50,669 nucleotides of DNA from PXAH01 sp964605645 (lineage in GTDB: Bacteria > Omnitrophota > Gorgyraeia > Duberdicusellales > 4484-171): NCBI GenBank assembly GCA_964605645.1, contig CAZSDJ010000009.1:1-50669 (forward strand), read 5' to 3'. The notes beneath the pieces are model-generated. The model worked only from the letters and a program-made list of their open reading frames with translations, was not told the DNA's origin and searched no databases. Below, piece by piece: positions 1 to 12,000 of this stretch (positions are counted from its first letter, which is position 1; every line of letters starts with the position of its first letter). The translations under genes and the position numbers were made by a program.

Positions 1-2
1 AT

Positions 3-3000
3 CCTTCCCGGAGCGGGTTTGCCTCAGTTGAGATGCTGGGTGTAATGGCTATTCCTGCCGCAGCTTTTGCTGCAGTAAGCGTTAGCACAAGCTTGGCCAA
101 AGTGGCCTACGCGGCCATTTTGGATGGTGTAGCTATTTTAACCAGTTCCACCCCTACACTTAAAATCATTAGTTTTGTTGTTGCCTTTGCCGGCATCCCG
201 TTACTTATATTCCTGTACTCACGCATAAAACGGATTGGCAGAGTGCCTGTGCAGTATATCAAACGGTCTGTCCCTAGTTTCAGAGTCATTGGAACAAGAT
301 GGGTTACTCCCGAAAGAGCAGAGGAGCTGGAAGAAGCAGGATTAATTTATACACGCCCTCCGTTAACCAGAGCCGAGCGTATATCAAGAGCAGAACAGGA
401 CACGAATGAGCCTGAAACCGTGGAAGGAGAATTAGGCGATATCATCGGCTGTTTTGTAATCACGATGCTTCCTCTGTTAGCAGTTTCATTTGTTGCTAGT
501 TTAGTTCCTGTGGTATCTTTATCGATAATCGCCCTGGCATTTGGTTATCTGGCCATAAAAGCTGCTGTATTAAAGATAAAAGACCCGGCCGCTACCAGGG
601 ATGGCGAGCCTTTAACAGAGGAGCAGGAACAAACTGTAAGGCAGATTTTGCCGGAATACAGCAATAGGTTTGGTAGATGCCAGAGAGTAAAAATTGAAAC
701 TGTGGAAAGAGCCATGAGAAGCTTAATCAAAGAAGGATTTAAAGCCATAGCTGCAGAAGGCCGGGATGCAATTGTTATCCGCGGCCCTCTGGAATTGTTT
801 GAGGAATTAGAAGCGCAAGGTATTTGTGTAGACGGCCTTATTTTCACAGATGAGCAGGGTAGAGAATGGATAATCATTAACCCTGCTATTGAAGAGCCCG
901 CCGGAATAGAAGCGCTCATTGCCCACGAATCAGGAGCCCTTTTTGGCCTTCCCCATAGGCTTAATAGCCTGCTTGAAAGATTAGCTGCCGGAGAAGAGAT
1001 AGAAAAAACCCATATCAGCTTGCCGCTGCTTAAGGTTATAGCTGATTTGATTGCAAAACAGAAACAGCGGGGCGTTGAGGTTGAAGTTGTTGACCCGGCG
1101 GCACGAAGAAACAGCAGCTTTCAAGCAATTGTTGGTTTACATTCCAATAGGCTTCCGAAAAAAGCGTTTTATTTGAATAGCCGTGATTTTGGCGGAAGAG
1201 GCGTTAACCTCGTTGATGTAATCTTTGAGTTATTGCACGCTACTTACCCTCAAGTAACTCCACTGGTAGGCTTTAAAGGCGCGCTCAATTATGCTACGCG
1301 AAACGGAGTAGTAGGCTGGCACAGTGTCAGCGACTTTGATATAAGCGTCTATTTTCCTACAGGAAAAGAATTAGAGCAGATTAACAACGAGAGCTGGGAA
1401 GAGTTCGCCGAAAATGCCGAAAAAATCCTTTCAAGATATGGTTTAACATACAGGATAGATATTGTTCAAGAGGCCCGCCGCTTCCCTCATTTAACAATCG
1501 CAATACAAGACAGAATCGATAACTACGCGCATATGTTAGATTTCTGCTTTATGACTATAGCTGAGTTCTTCAGCGATTCTTATGTTATCTCTGCCTACAA
1601 CCCCTTTATGAATTATTTTGCCAGCCCTGAGAGAGCAGCGCAGGTAGAGGGATGGATAGAAAAAAGGTTTACCCAAGAAAGGCTAAAAGTCATTGTCGAA
1701 ACCCACGTACGGGAAGTATTCGCCAGAGGAAAGGCACGCTGCGATGTATATGAGGCTAAAGCGCTAAAAAGAATAGCTGAGGTAGCATATATATTGGGGC
1801 GCGAAGACGTTACCTGCGATGCGCTTAAAGCATACCAGTCTATCTTGGATGCTATGGAGGTTTCCCAGAACGCGGCCGATTACGATGAAGTCCTTGCCAG
1901 GATAAAGGTAGAGTTTGAAAGGTTGCAAGAGCGGTTAGGAATCGAATATGTAAACGGCAGGGTAGTTGCCAGCGCCGATAATTGCGGCAGAGGGGGAGAT
2001 AATGAGCAAGGTTTGCCTCTTCTGATACCTATATTTGGGCAGGCAGGCTTAGGCCTCAGCTGGCCGGCTGCTTCATTAGCAGTTGCAGTAGTTTCAGCTT
2101 ATGCTTTTAATATCTTTGGCTTCAGGGATTTAGTCCATCGCGTTGCAAGAGGTATAAAAACAAGAGTTGCTGCAAAGATTCACGGCGCCCGCGTACCGGA
2201 TCTACCTAGAAAGAAAATTAATCATTCCCGCCGAAGTTTCTTAAAAACCACCGCTATAATTTTAGGCATTACAGTAATAGGTACCCCTTCAAAACTATTG
2301 GCAGAAATAAGCAAAAAAACCGGCTTATCTAAAGAGCAGTTATCCAATTTAGAAAATGTTTATGAAATTATAAAGAGAGTTATTGAAGTTACTGACGGCA
2401 ATAAGAGCTTAGACTATAAAAGAAGGATTTTACATCTTTTGCTTGGTACAGCTATGCAGGAAAGTTTATTCAAACACAAGGAGCAATTGGATGATGGCCC
2501 AGCTAGAGGGTTATTCCAGATGGAACCTTGGGCTGCAATGGATATTTTACTTCATTATACCTATAAAAATGGAGTAAGAGAGTGGTTCCAAAAACTAAAA
2601 ATAGAGGTTGATTGGGAAAATCTCGAAAGAGTAAGAGATGATTATAGTAAATTTAGTAGAAGGGTAGAGGCAGAAGCAAATAGGTTATATGAAAGCAGGG
2701 AGAAAAGAAGGATATTTATATTTAGAAAGAAAAAAGCTTATTTAGAAAATGCTGCAGCTGAATTTAAATTTAAAGAGAAAATTGAAGCAGAAAATCGAAA
2801 TGGTGAAGTAAAAACAAAAGATATCTCTTTAGCAGGGAAGCTAAAAGACGATGACACCTTGGCTGCTTTAATGGCTCGTTTGCATTATAAAAGGATACCT
2901 AAAGCTATCCCCGGCAAGCTAGAAGAAATAGCTCAATACTGGAAAGATTATTATAACACTTCTGCTGGCAAGGGCAGGCCAGAGCAGTTTGTTAAAAAAT

Positions 3001-6000
3001 TCGGTAACATACCTGATAAGTTTTTAAAGTCTATATTAGTTGTAATCGGCGGATGGTTTTTATTCGGCTCAACTGCTTATGCTCAAGCTGCAGAAGCCAG
3101 TGAATCCAGTTTTCAATTGTTAGATACATTTAGCTTTGATGCGTTTTCTTTAGGTATTGCTTTAGGTATTGTTGTTGGAGCAATTGCTGCTTCTAATTCG
3201 GACCTTACTGTTTCTGAAGGCTGGGCATATGATGCTAAGAATGGGGATTATTATAGAGAGGATAATCCTACCATAAGGGCTGTACTCATTGACGGCAGGC
3301 TTGCTGTCTATGCTGGAGGAAGGCCAGAAGGTACAACTGAGGAAACCAGAGATGGAGAGAGTAGCTCTTATACTCCCGCTGCCTTAGAGGAGATAAATAA
3401 ATTTTTAGGGACAAATATCCAAGAAGGAACACCAGAAGCAGAAGAGGTGAAGAGGCTGGTGGTTAGAACTGCCCGGCCCATAACTGTTTTTAGAATTTGC
3501 ACCGGAGTAATCCAATGGATAGCAGGAACCTACGACTGGCAGCCTTTCAGAGATAACCAGCCGGCAGAAGAAAGAGGCCTAATCAGCAATGCTGCCATAG
3601 GAGGAAGAAACAGGAAACAGGGAGAAACATTTGCTGATAAGATTGAGCGTTCTGAAGCAGTTCTAAACCGCTATCTAGAAAAATATGGCAGTTTTAAAAG
3701 AGCCGTAGAATCGGCTAGCATTATAGGCCTGGCCCGGGCCGAAGAAAGAGACCCTTTTATTACTACTACCCTTTCATTAAGTTATCTGCTTAATCGAGTC
3801 CAAAATGGCGAGGATGCAGTAAGAGGAAAAGTTCTGCTTGTTATTGAGATTCCGGCCGGGCAATTAGTGGTAGATGCGATGAGGTTTCACCCAGAGGAGA
3901 CCCCCATACTTATGCCACATGTTATTCCTACCGAATGGATTAAAAAGGTTATTTCTTTTGGCCCGCTTTCAGAAACTACAACTTTTCAGGCTGAACAGGA
4001 AGAACTAAATATGGGAGTTTGGCCGGAGACAGAAGAGGCACAGAAAGAATTGCTTTTTGATGAGCTTGGTTTACCAGAAGGGCATTGGGATAGAGAGAAC
4101 TATCTTGACGGCGTCCGGGTTGAGGTAAAAAAAGATAACCAAAAGAAATGGGATAGAAACTGGTTGAATACAGCTGTTGCCGGCCAAACAATAATTACAA
4201 CCTTGAAGAATTTACCGGCTGCCTGGGCTGCTTTAAATACCTATAATTATAGATTATTGTTAAATGAAGAAGAAATTTCCTTAGAAAGAAACGGAGATAA
4301 AATACTTGAATCTGGTGATACTATTACTATTGAATGCGGAAAACAATCAACTGACAATGGGCCTGATACTTCCGGTTCTAACCCTGCCGGATACAGAGGT
4401 AACAGAAGTAGAGAAAAGCTAAGGCAGGAAGTTTTATCCAAACAAACTGCCGGAGAAACAGAGCAATTACCCAGGCTTGATTCTTCTTTTAGGCAAGTAC
4501 AAAAAGCCACTGAAGCTTACTTAGGCTTCCTCGAAAGCCAAGGCTTAATAAGAGGCCCTCCGCAGGTAGAAACTATTATATCGGTTCAAGATTATGATGA
4601 TGCGATTATTATCGGAGATACTTTATATGTAGGCGACAAATTACTTGATGAAGTTTCCTTAGAAAGAATATATATCTACGAAGTAGTTGAACAAGAGCCC
4701 GCCAATTCTCACAATCTCGCCCGAATCCTTGAGTATCCTTTATTTGAGGAAGGCTTACAGAAAATTATAAATATTCTGTCAGAGTCAGATTCTTTACCTC
4801 AAGATCTGTCCGAAACCTCTGTTGTTTTCTTAGGCAGCAGTTCTACTCAACTTATGGAATGGGTTGTAGATTTTATCCCTGTTTACAAAATTCCTCACTT
4901 AATTATATCAGGCGGAAGAAGCCAATACAGCCACGACGGCAAAAATGTTAATATAAATAAAGTAGTAAATAGTGTAGTTGAAAGGTTAGAAGAGATTCTT
5001 AAGCGGGCGGGTATTGATGGCGAAGAAAGAAGCCTTATAGAAAAGCAGCTGGATTATATTAAGGCAGAAAAACAGAAAGGGACTATCTCTGAAGCAAGGG
5101 CCATTAAGGCCTTTATGCAAGCGGTAGGGCTAAAATTAAAAGAAAACCAGATAACTTTAGAAGAAAGTTCAAACAATACCCCTGAAAATATAAAAGGCAT
5201 TTTAGCCAAAATTGAAGAAAACCCGCAAGACATACCTCATCAAAATCTTATTGTTGTCCAGCCGGGAGTTAACCTTTTGCGGGCAAGAGCTACCGCCGAA
5301 AAGCAGTTTGATGAGTGGAGCGGCTGGATTGATGCTATAAATTTCTTGCGCCAAGGCTTACCTACTTCGGAAGTAACCGCTGAAAATTATGAATCTATGC
5401 AGGAATTAGCTGTTGATGCCATAAGGCGGATAAGAGATTATTCAGCCAAAGGCGATGTTTTGGATGTTATAAATGGCGGCGGAGAATTAAATATAGTTAA
5501 GAGGTTAGCTCTTGAAAATAAATCAAGAGAAGAATTAATAGATGAAATTCGCAGATTAAGGGAAGAAGTAGGGACAGATCCTTTAACCGGTTTATTTAGC
5601 CGCCGCTATTTTAACCAATACCTACAGGCTGAAATAGAAAGGGCCGAAAGAGAAGAAGATGGTACTTTTACTTTAGTATTGGCAGATTTAGATAGTTTTA
5701 AAGGAATAAATGATACTTACGGACATCCGTTCGGGGATAAATACCTGCAGAAGGTAGCCGAAGTTTTAAGCCGGGAAATCAGAGGGATTGATAAAGTGTT
5801 CAGGCTCGGCGGAGATGAGTTTGCAATTATTTTGCCGGAGACTTCAAGAGAAGGGGCAGAAGTAGTAGTAAATAAATTACAGGTTGTTTTAGAAAGAGCA
5901 AAAGTAAAAGATGGAAAAACAGATACAGTTATAGAGGGCATAGGAGTTAGTTTTGGTTTAGCTGTATATCATCCTTTGCATCAGCCTGATCATGAAAGCG

Positions 6001-9000
6001 CTGCTCAATTATATGAAAACGCAGATAAAGCTCTGTATAAAGCCAAAGAAGCAGGGCGGAATAATACAGAAACTCATAAGGCCTCAGCTTTAGGCTCAAT
6101 TGGTTACGGAGTTCTTTTCTTGGGCCGGGGCGGTTTGTTTCTAATTAAGCAGGGGATTGATATCTTCAGGGCATTTATTAAAGAATACGGCATATTAAGA
6201 GGCCCGCCTTTGGCTTTAATCAAGCCAATTGCCACCCCTGCCTATTATAACTTTGCCTTTAGAAACTTGTCTTCCAAATATCAGCAAGCTATCGAAGTCC
6301 ACGAACAAGCTCACCGGGAAGGGGCTGGTGAATATCAGGCATATGAGAGGGAAGTAAGAAATGCAAAAGAAACTGGAGCTATAGAAAATAGGTGTCTGTC
6401 CCTATTTTTGTCCCTATTTTCTAGAAATCTGTTGGGTAAAACTGTTACTTTCATCTTAGCAGCGGGGCTTGTTTTTGCTCCGGCCCTAAGCTGTGGCTCT
6501 AAAGAGGAACCGGAAAAGCCGAATTCAACTCTTTCGATAGAAGAGCCGGCTCCGTCTAGAGAAAAGATTGTTGTTGTCGAAGACGAAAGAGATATTCTGG
6601 CTATCCTCAACTGGATAAAGAGTAATGCGGCTGAATCAACAGGTTTGCCCTTAAGTTTCCAGATACCTGAAGATAAGCGCAAACAAGCCTACAGCCGCAT
6701 AGGTGGAGCTCAGACGGTAGAAGGGATTATCGAACGAATAATTGTCGAAGAAGGCCTGGTTATCTATGACGGCGCAGCCGGGGCAATTCTGCTTGCCGCT
6801 GCCGGCGGAGAGGAAAACTTAAAATTAGCCGCTTTATCCCTGGAGGTTTACTGGCGGGGCTCTTTAGGCCAACTACGCAGTATTCGCGCCGGTTATGCCG
6901 GAACTGATGAGCAGCCGTTTATTTATGATACAAACAATCCTCAAGCGGTATCTGCTTCACTTGGCGATAGAGGCAAAAGGGGTTTCATCTTTAGAATTGT
7001 CAATGCCCACGGCAAATACAATACCGCTGACCCCTTAGACGGAAAGACCTACTTTGAAGGGTTCCCCACCTGGCCGACAATTCATTGGGAGGACTGGAAG
7101 CCCGTTGCCGGAGAGAATGCCTGGGTGACAATGCAGGCCATGCAGCTTTATCATGCTAAATATTTCAATCTTCAGACGCAAAGCTATCTTGCTCCGGCAA
7201 ATAGCTTAGAACTTAACTTATCCGGAGAAATAGCCCGCGCCGCCATATTGCTGCAGGCAGATAACGGCGGTATCCGTATGGCGCCTATAGGTACCTGGCA
7301 TGAGCAGGGCACAGACTTCTATTACAATGAAATATCTACTGAAAACAACATCTCCTGGTATTCGGCTTTCAGGATGCTCCATCAGATAACCGGCAAGCCT
7401 GAATATAAGCAGGCAATGCAAGGCATTGAGCGTTATTTTAAATCTGCCTGGGATGAACAGAACAATATCTTCTATCAAGGTATGCATTACACTAATGGCA
7501 GGTGGATTCCCAATACAAAACACTTTGCCGTTGACTGTCAGACCTGGGCAATCGCTGCTTTAGGGCCGGAGAAAATAGACTCCTGGTTTGGCCGGGGAGC
7601 AGCTTACCGGATGTGGCAGAAGACCAAGGAATTATCCGGCTACTACCAGGGGAATAGATTGTTAGGTGTAGGTTTTAGCCGGGAAGATGATCAGTTATCC
7701 GTAGAATGGACAGCCGGGGCAATTCTGGTTACCCGGCTCCTGGCTGATTATTATCAAGAAGCTTCTCCTGACTGGGCAAAGGAGGCCGCGGCTGATGCCC
7801 GCACTATGCGAGCGGGGGTTGAAACATTAAGGCAGGATTTTGGCAACCAGGCCGCTTACCCCTACTCCTTAAAGAGAAAGTTCATACCTTTTGGTTGGTG
7901 GGCGCATGAGCCGGATGTCTTAAGCCGTGCTTCCACCGCTTGGGTAGGCCTTGTGGATTTAGGTTATAATCCCTTTGTCTTGGGAGAGAAATTGGAAGTT
8001 GCATCCACAATTTCCGCTCCTTTTGTAGAAGAAGAACCTCAATCTGCCCCTGAGCCGGCTGTTCCAGAGCCTGCAGCTACAAGAATAATCACAGAAGGAA
8101 CAAGCGGAACTTGGCAGGGTTATGGGGCATTCTCTGCCTGGGCAGAAGGAAGATTTGATTTATCAAAGGATGAATATCTCTATGTAACATTTCCTCAAGG
8201 CCAGGCAGGGACTAAATTCTATATTCGCCTGCTTCCTGAAGGTGTAAGCCCAGACCAAATCACAGGATTAAATACTAAGCCTTATATTATTGCCGAAGAC
8301 GGCAGGGTCAGGATACCCATAGCAGAATTCCCGCTTAATGAATCTCAACTGAGGAATATAGCTCAAATCTCTGTTCATTCCGGAAAAGCCGCTTGGCATT
8401 ATAACCTGAATCAGGCTGAGAATAAACAGGCAACATTTGAGCGGATAAAGGCTGGCGGCGCGGAAGAACCTCAACACGCCTCTGCCTTAGGCTCATTATT
8501 CTATGGAGTAATCTTAGGAAGCAGCTTCTTACGCCGCCAGGGAGTAGATATCTTTAGATCATTTATAAAGGAATACGGCATATTAAGAGGCCCGCCTTTG
8601 GCTTTAATCAAACCGATTGCCACCCCTGCCTATTATAACTTTGCCTTTAGAAACTTGTCTTCCAAATATCAGCAAGCTATCGAAGTCCACGAACAAGCTC
8701 ACCGGGAAGGGGCTGGTGAATATCAGGCATATGAGAGGGAAGTAAGAAATGCAAAAGAAACTGGAGCTATAGAAAATAGGTGTCTGTCCCTATTTTTGTC
8801 CCTATTTTCTAGAAATCTGTTGGGTAAAACTGTTACTTTCATCTTAGCAGCGGGGCTTGTTTTTGCTCCGGCCCTAAGCTGTGGCTCTAAAGAGGAACCG
8901 GAAAAGCCGAATTCAACTCTTTCGATAGAAGAGCCGGCTCCGTCTAGAGAAAAGATTGTTGTTGTCGAAGACGAAAGAGATATTCTGGCTATCCTCAACT

Positions 9001-12000
9001 GGATAAAGAGTAATGCGGCTGAATCAACAGGTTTGCCCTTAAGTTTCCAGATACCTGAAGATAAGCGCAAACAAGCCTACAGCCGCATAGGTGGAGCTCA
9101 GACGGTAGAAGGGATTATCGAACGAATAATTGTCGAAGAAGGCCTGGTTATCTATGACGGCGCAGCCGGGGCAATTCTGCTTGCCGCTGCCGGCGGAGAG
9201 GAAAACTTAAAATTAGCCGCTTTATCCCTGGAGGTTTACTGGCGGGGCTCTTTAGGCCAACTACGCAGTATTCGCGCCGGTTATGCCGGAACTGATGAGC
9301 AGCCGTTTATTTATGATACAAACAATCCTCAAGCGGTATCTGCTTCACTTGGCGATAGAGGCAAAAGGGGTTTCATCTTTAGAATTGTCAATGCCCACGG
9401 CAAATACAATACCGCTGACCCCTTAGACGGAAAGACCTACTTTGAAGGGTTCCCCACCTGGCCGACAATTCATTGGGAGGACTGGAAGCCCGTTGCCGGA
9501 GAGAATGCCTGGGTGACAATGCAGGCCATGCAGCTTTATCATGCTAAATATTTCAATCTTCAGACGCAAAGCTATCTTGCTCCGGCAAATAGCTTAGAAC
9601 TTAACTTATCCGGAGAAATAGCCCGCGCCGCCATATTGCTGCAGGCAGATAACGGCGGTATCCGTATGGCGCCTATAGGTACCTGGCATGAGCAGGGCAC
9701 AGACTTCTATTACAATGAAATATCTACTGAAAACAACATCTCCTGGTATTCGGCTTTCAGGATGCTCCATCAGATAACCGGCAAGCCTGAATATAAGCAG
9801 GCAATGCAAGGCATTGAGCGTTATTTTAAATCTGCCTGGGATGAACAGAACAATATCTTCTATCAAGGTATGCATTACACTAATGGCAGGTGGATTCCCA
9901 ATACAAAACACTTTGCCGTTGACTGTCAGACCTGGGCAATCGCTGCTTTAGGGCCGGAGAAAATAGACTCCTGGTTTGGCCGGGGAGCAGCTTACCGGAT
10001 GTGGCAGAAGACCAAGGAATTATCCGGCTACTACCAGGGGAATAGATTGTTAGGTGTAGGTTTTAGCCGGGAAGATGATCAGTTATCCGTAGAATGGACA
10101 GCCGGGGCAATTCTGGTTACCCGGCTCCTGGCTGATTATTATCAAGAAGCTTCTCCTGACTGGGCAAAGGAGGCCGCGGCTGATGCCCGCACTATGCGAG
10201 CGGGGGTTGAAACATTAAGGCAGGATTTTGGCAACCAGGCCGCTTACCCCTACTCCTTAAAGAGAAAGTTCATACCTTTTGGTTGGTGGGCGCATGAGCC
10301 GGATGTCTTAAGCCGTGCTTCCACCGCTTGGGTAGGCCTTGTGGATTTAGGTTATAATCCCTTTGTCTTGGGAGAGAAATTGGAAGTTGCATCCACAATT
10401 TCCGCTCCTTTTGTAGAAGAAGAACCTCAATCTGCCCCTGAGCCGGCTGTTCCAGAGCCTGCAGCTACAAGAATAATCACAGAAGGAACAAGCGGAACTT
10501 GGCAGGGTTATGGGGCATTCTCTGCCTGGGCAGAAGGAAGATTTGATTTATCAAAGGATGAATATCTCTATGTAACATTTCCTCAAGGCCAGGCAGGGAC
10601 TAAATTCTATATTCGCCTGCTTCCTGAAGGTGTAAGCCCAGACCAAATCACAGGATTAAATACTAAGCCTTATATTATTGCCGAAGACGGCAGGGTCAGG
10701 ATACCCATAGCAGAATTCCCGCTTAATGAATCTCAACTGAGGAATATAGCTCAAATCTCTGTTCATTCCGGAAAAGCCGCTTGGCATTATAACCTGAATC
10801 AGGCTGAGAATAAACAGGCAACATTTGAGCGGATAAAGGCTGGCGGCGCGGAAGAACCTCAACACGCCTCTGCCTTAGGCTCATTATTCTATGGAGTAAT
10901 CTTAGGAAGCAGCTTCTTACGCCGCCAGGGAGTAGATATCTTTAGATCATTTATAAAGGAATACGGCATATTAAGAGGCCCGCCTTTGGCTTTAATCAAG
11001 CCAATTGCCACACCTGCCTATTATAACCTTGCCTTTAGAAACTTATCTGACAAATACCAAAGGGCCATCGGTATCCACGAACAAGCTCACCGGGAAGGAG
11101 CCGGCGAACATCAAGCTTATAGAGAGGAAATTAAATATAAAGAAGCCGGAGAAAATAGGTACCTGTCCCCATTTTCTTTTGGATTAACTCAGTTATCAGA
11201 TGGGTTTAATGGTGCTCGTGCTGATGTCTTAACCGCCAGCGGTCAATTCCAAAGAGAATTAGTCCGATTAACGCTAATATTCCGAGAACTATCGCAGCTT
11301 CCAAAAACATATTATTCACTCCTCTCATTCTTGCGTGGCGGACAGACAGTCACAGCTAGAATAATTAAGGCAGTTAAGATTAAAATAAGAATTGTTCGCA
11401 CAGATATAGAAAATTTAATAAAGAATTCTGAAGCAAGCATAGCAGCCAGTAGGTGTCTGTCCCCATTTTCATTTTTTAAAAATGATAAAAGCCAGGATGA
11501 AACCAATAATTATTATAGCCGCCAGGACCAAGTATTCCATTTATTTTCTCCTAATGGCGAGGATTACCCAGGCACAGATTATTACAGCGAGCGCCCCCGC
11601 AGCGATATAAAAGTGGATAAGAGTCATAATTCCGCCTTTTTCTTATCGAAGATTATCGAAATTGTTAAGAACAAAATAGTAAGGCTAATGCCGCCGATAA
11701 AAGTATATAGAGGAAACTCTCCTGTTAGTCTGGAAGAAAATATCCCTATGACTAACGAACCGAAAATAATTTTACCTCCATCAAGGAAAAAGTTAGATAA
11801 TATTTTAAGCATATTCAGATATCATTTTAGTAATCTTCTTAGCTTTGTCAAACGTTATTTTCTTTCCTATCCCGGCTTGTCTGCCTTTCGAGAAAATGGG
11901 GACAGTGGCCATTTTCCGGATAAGAAGCATTCTGGAGAAGGAGAAGGGCATGATATTACCTCACAAGGTATGTTTAAGGCGGTAGAAAGATATAAGGATG

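Larger units (their letters stand above)
6228..8615 (+). repeat. Tandem duplication, unit 1 (2,388-bp period)
   Basis: The block from 6228 to about 8611 reappears at 8616 to about 10999 with no base difference that I could see. The period is 2,388 bp (796 codons), so the frame is kept. It holds the HEQAH module, a REP-like palindrome, a lipobox, a glycosidase-like domain and a beta-sandwich. Perfect identity implies a very recent duplication, ongoing gene conversion, or an assembly duplication; the nearby N gap means that an assembly origin must be considered. Confidence 0.9.
8616..11003 (+). repeat. Tandem duplication, unit 2
   Basis: Second copy of the 2,388-bp block. It diverges from unit 1 only at the outer junction, near 11000, where an a/g difference marks the end of identity. 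Confidence 0.9.

Noticed and set aside
33..35. ATG at 33 as the true start of the giant gene
   Set aside because: The frame is open upstream to base 3 and no ribosome site precedes the ATG. It is only the first methionine in the window.
924..956. HExxH zinc protease in linker module copy 1
   Set aside because: The motif is HESGA, with the next His eight residues after the Glu. That fixed spacing is conserved among copies but is not the HExxH(x)nE pattern of known metalloproteases.
6335..6682. Minus-strand ORF of 115 codons, repeated at 8723-9070
   Set aside because: It appears twice only because the DNA is duplicated. It is antisense to the lipobox and linker, and nothing supports a gene.
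11005..11187. Plus-strand ORF of 60 codons in another frame at the end of the tandem array
   Set aside because: It overlaps the HEQAH module and a REP element, and has no ribosome site or domain.
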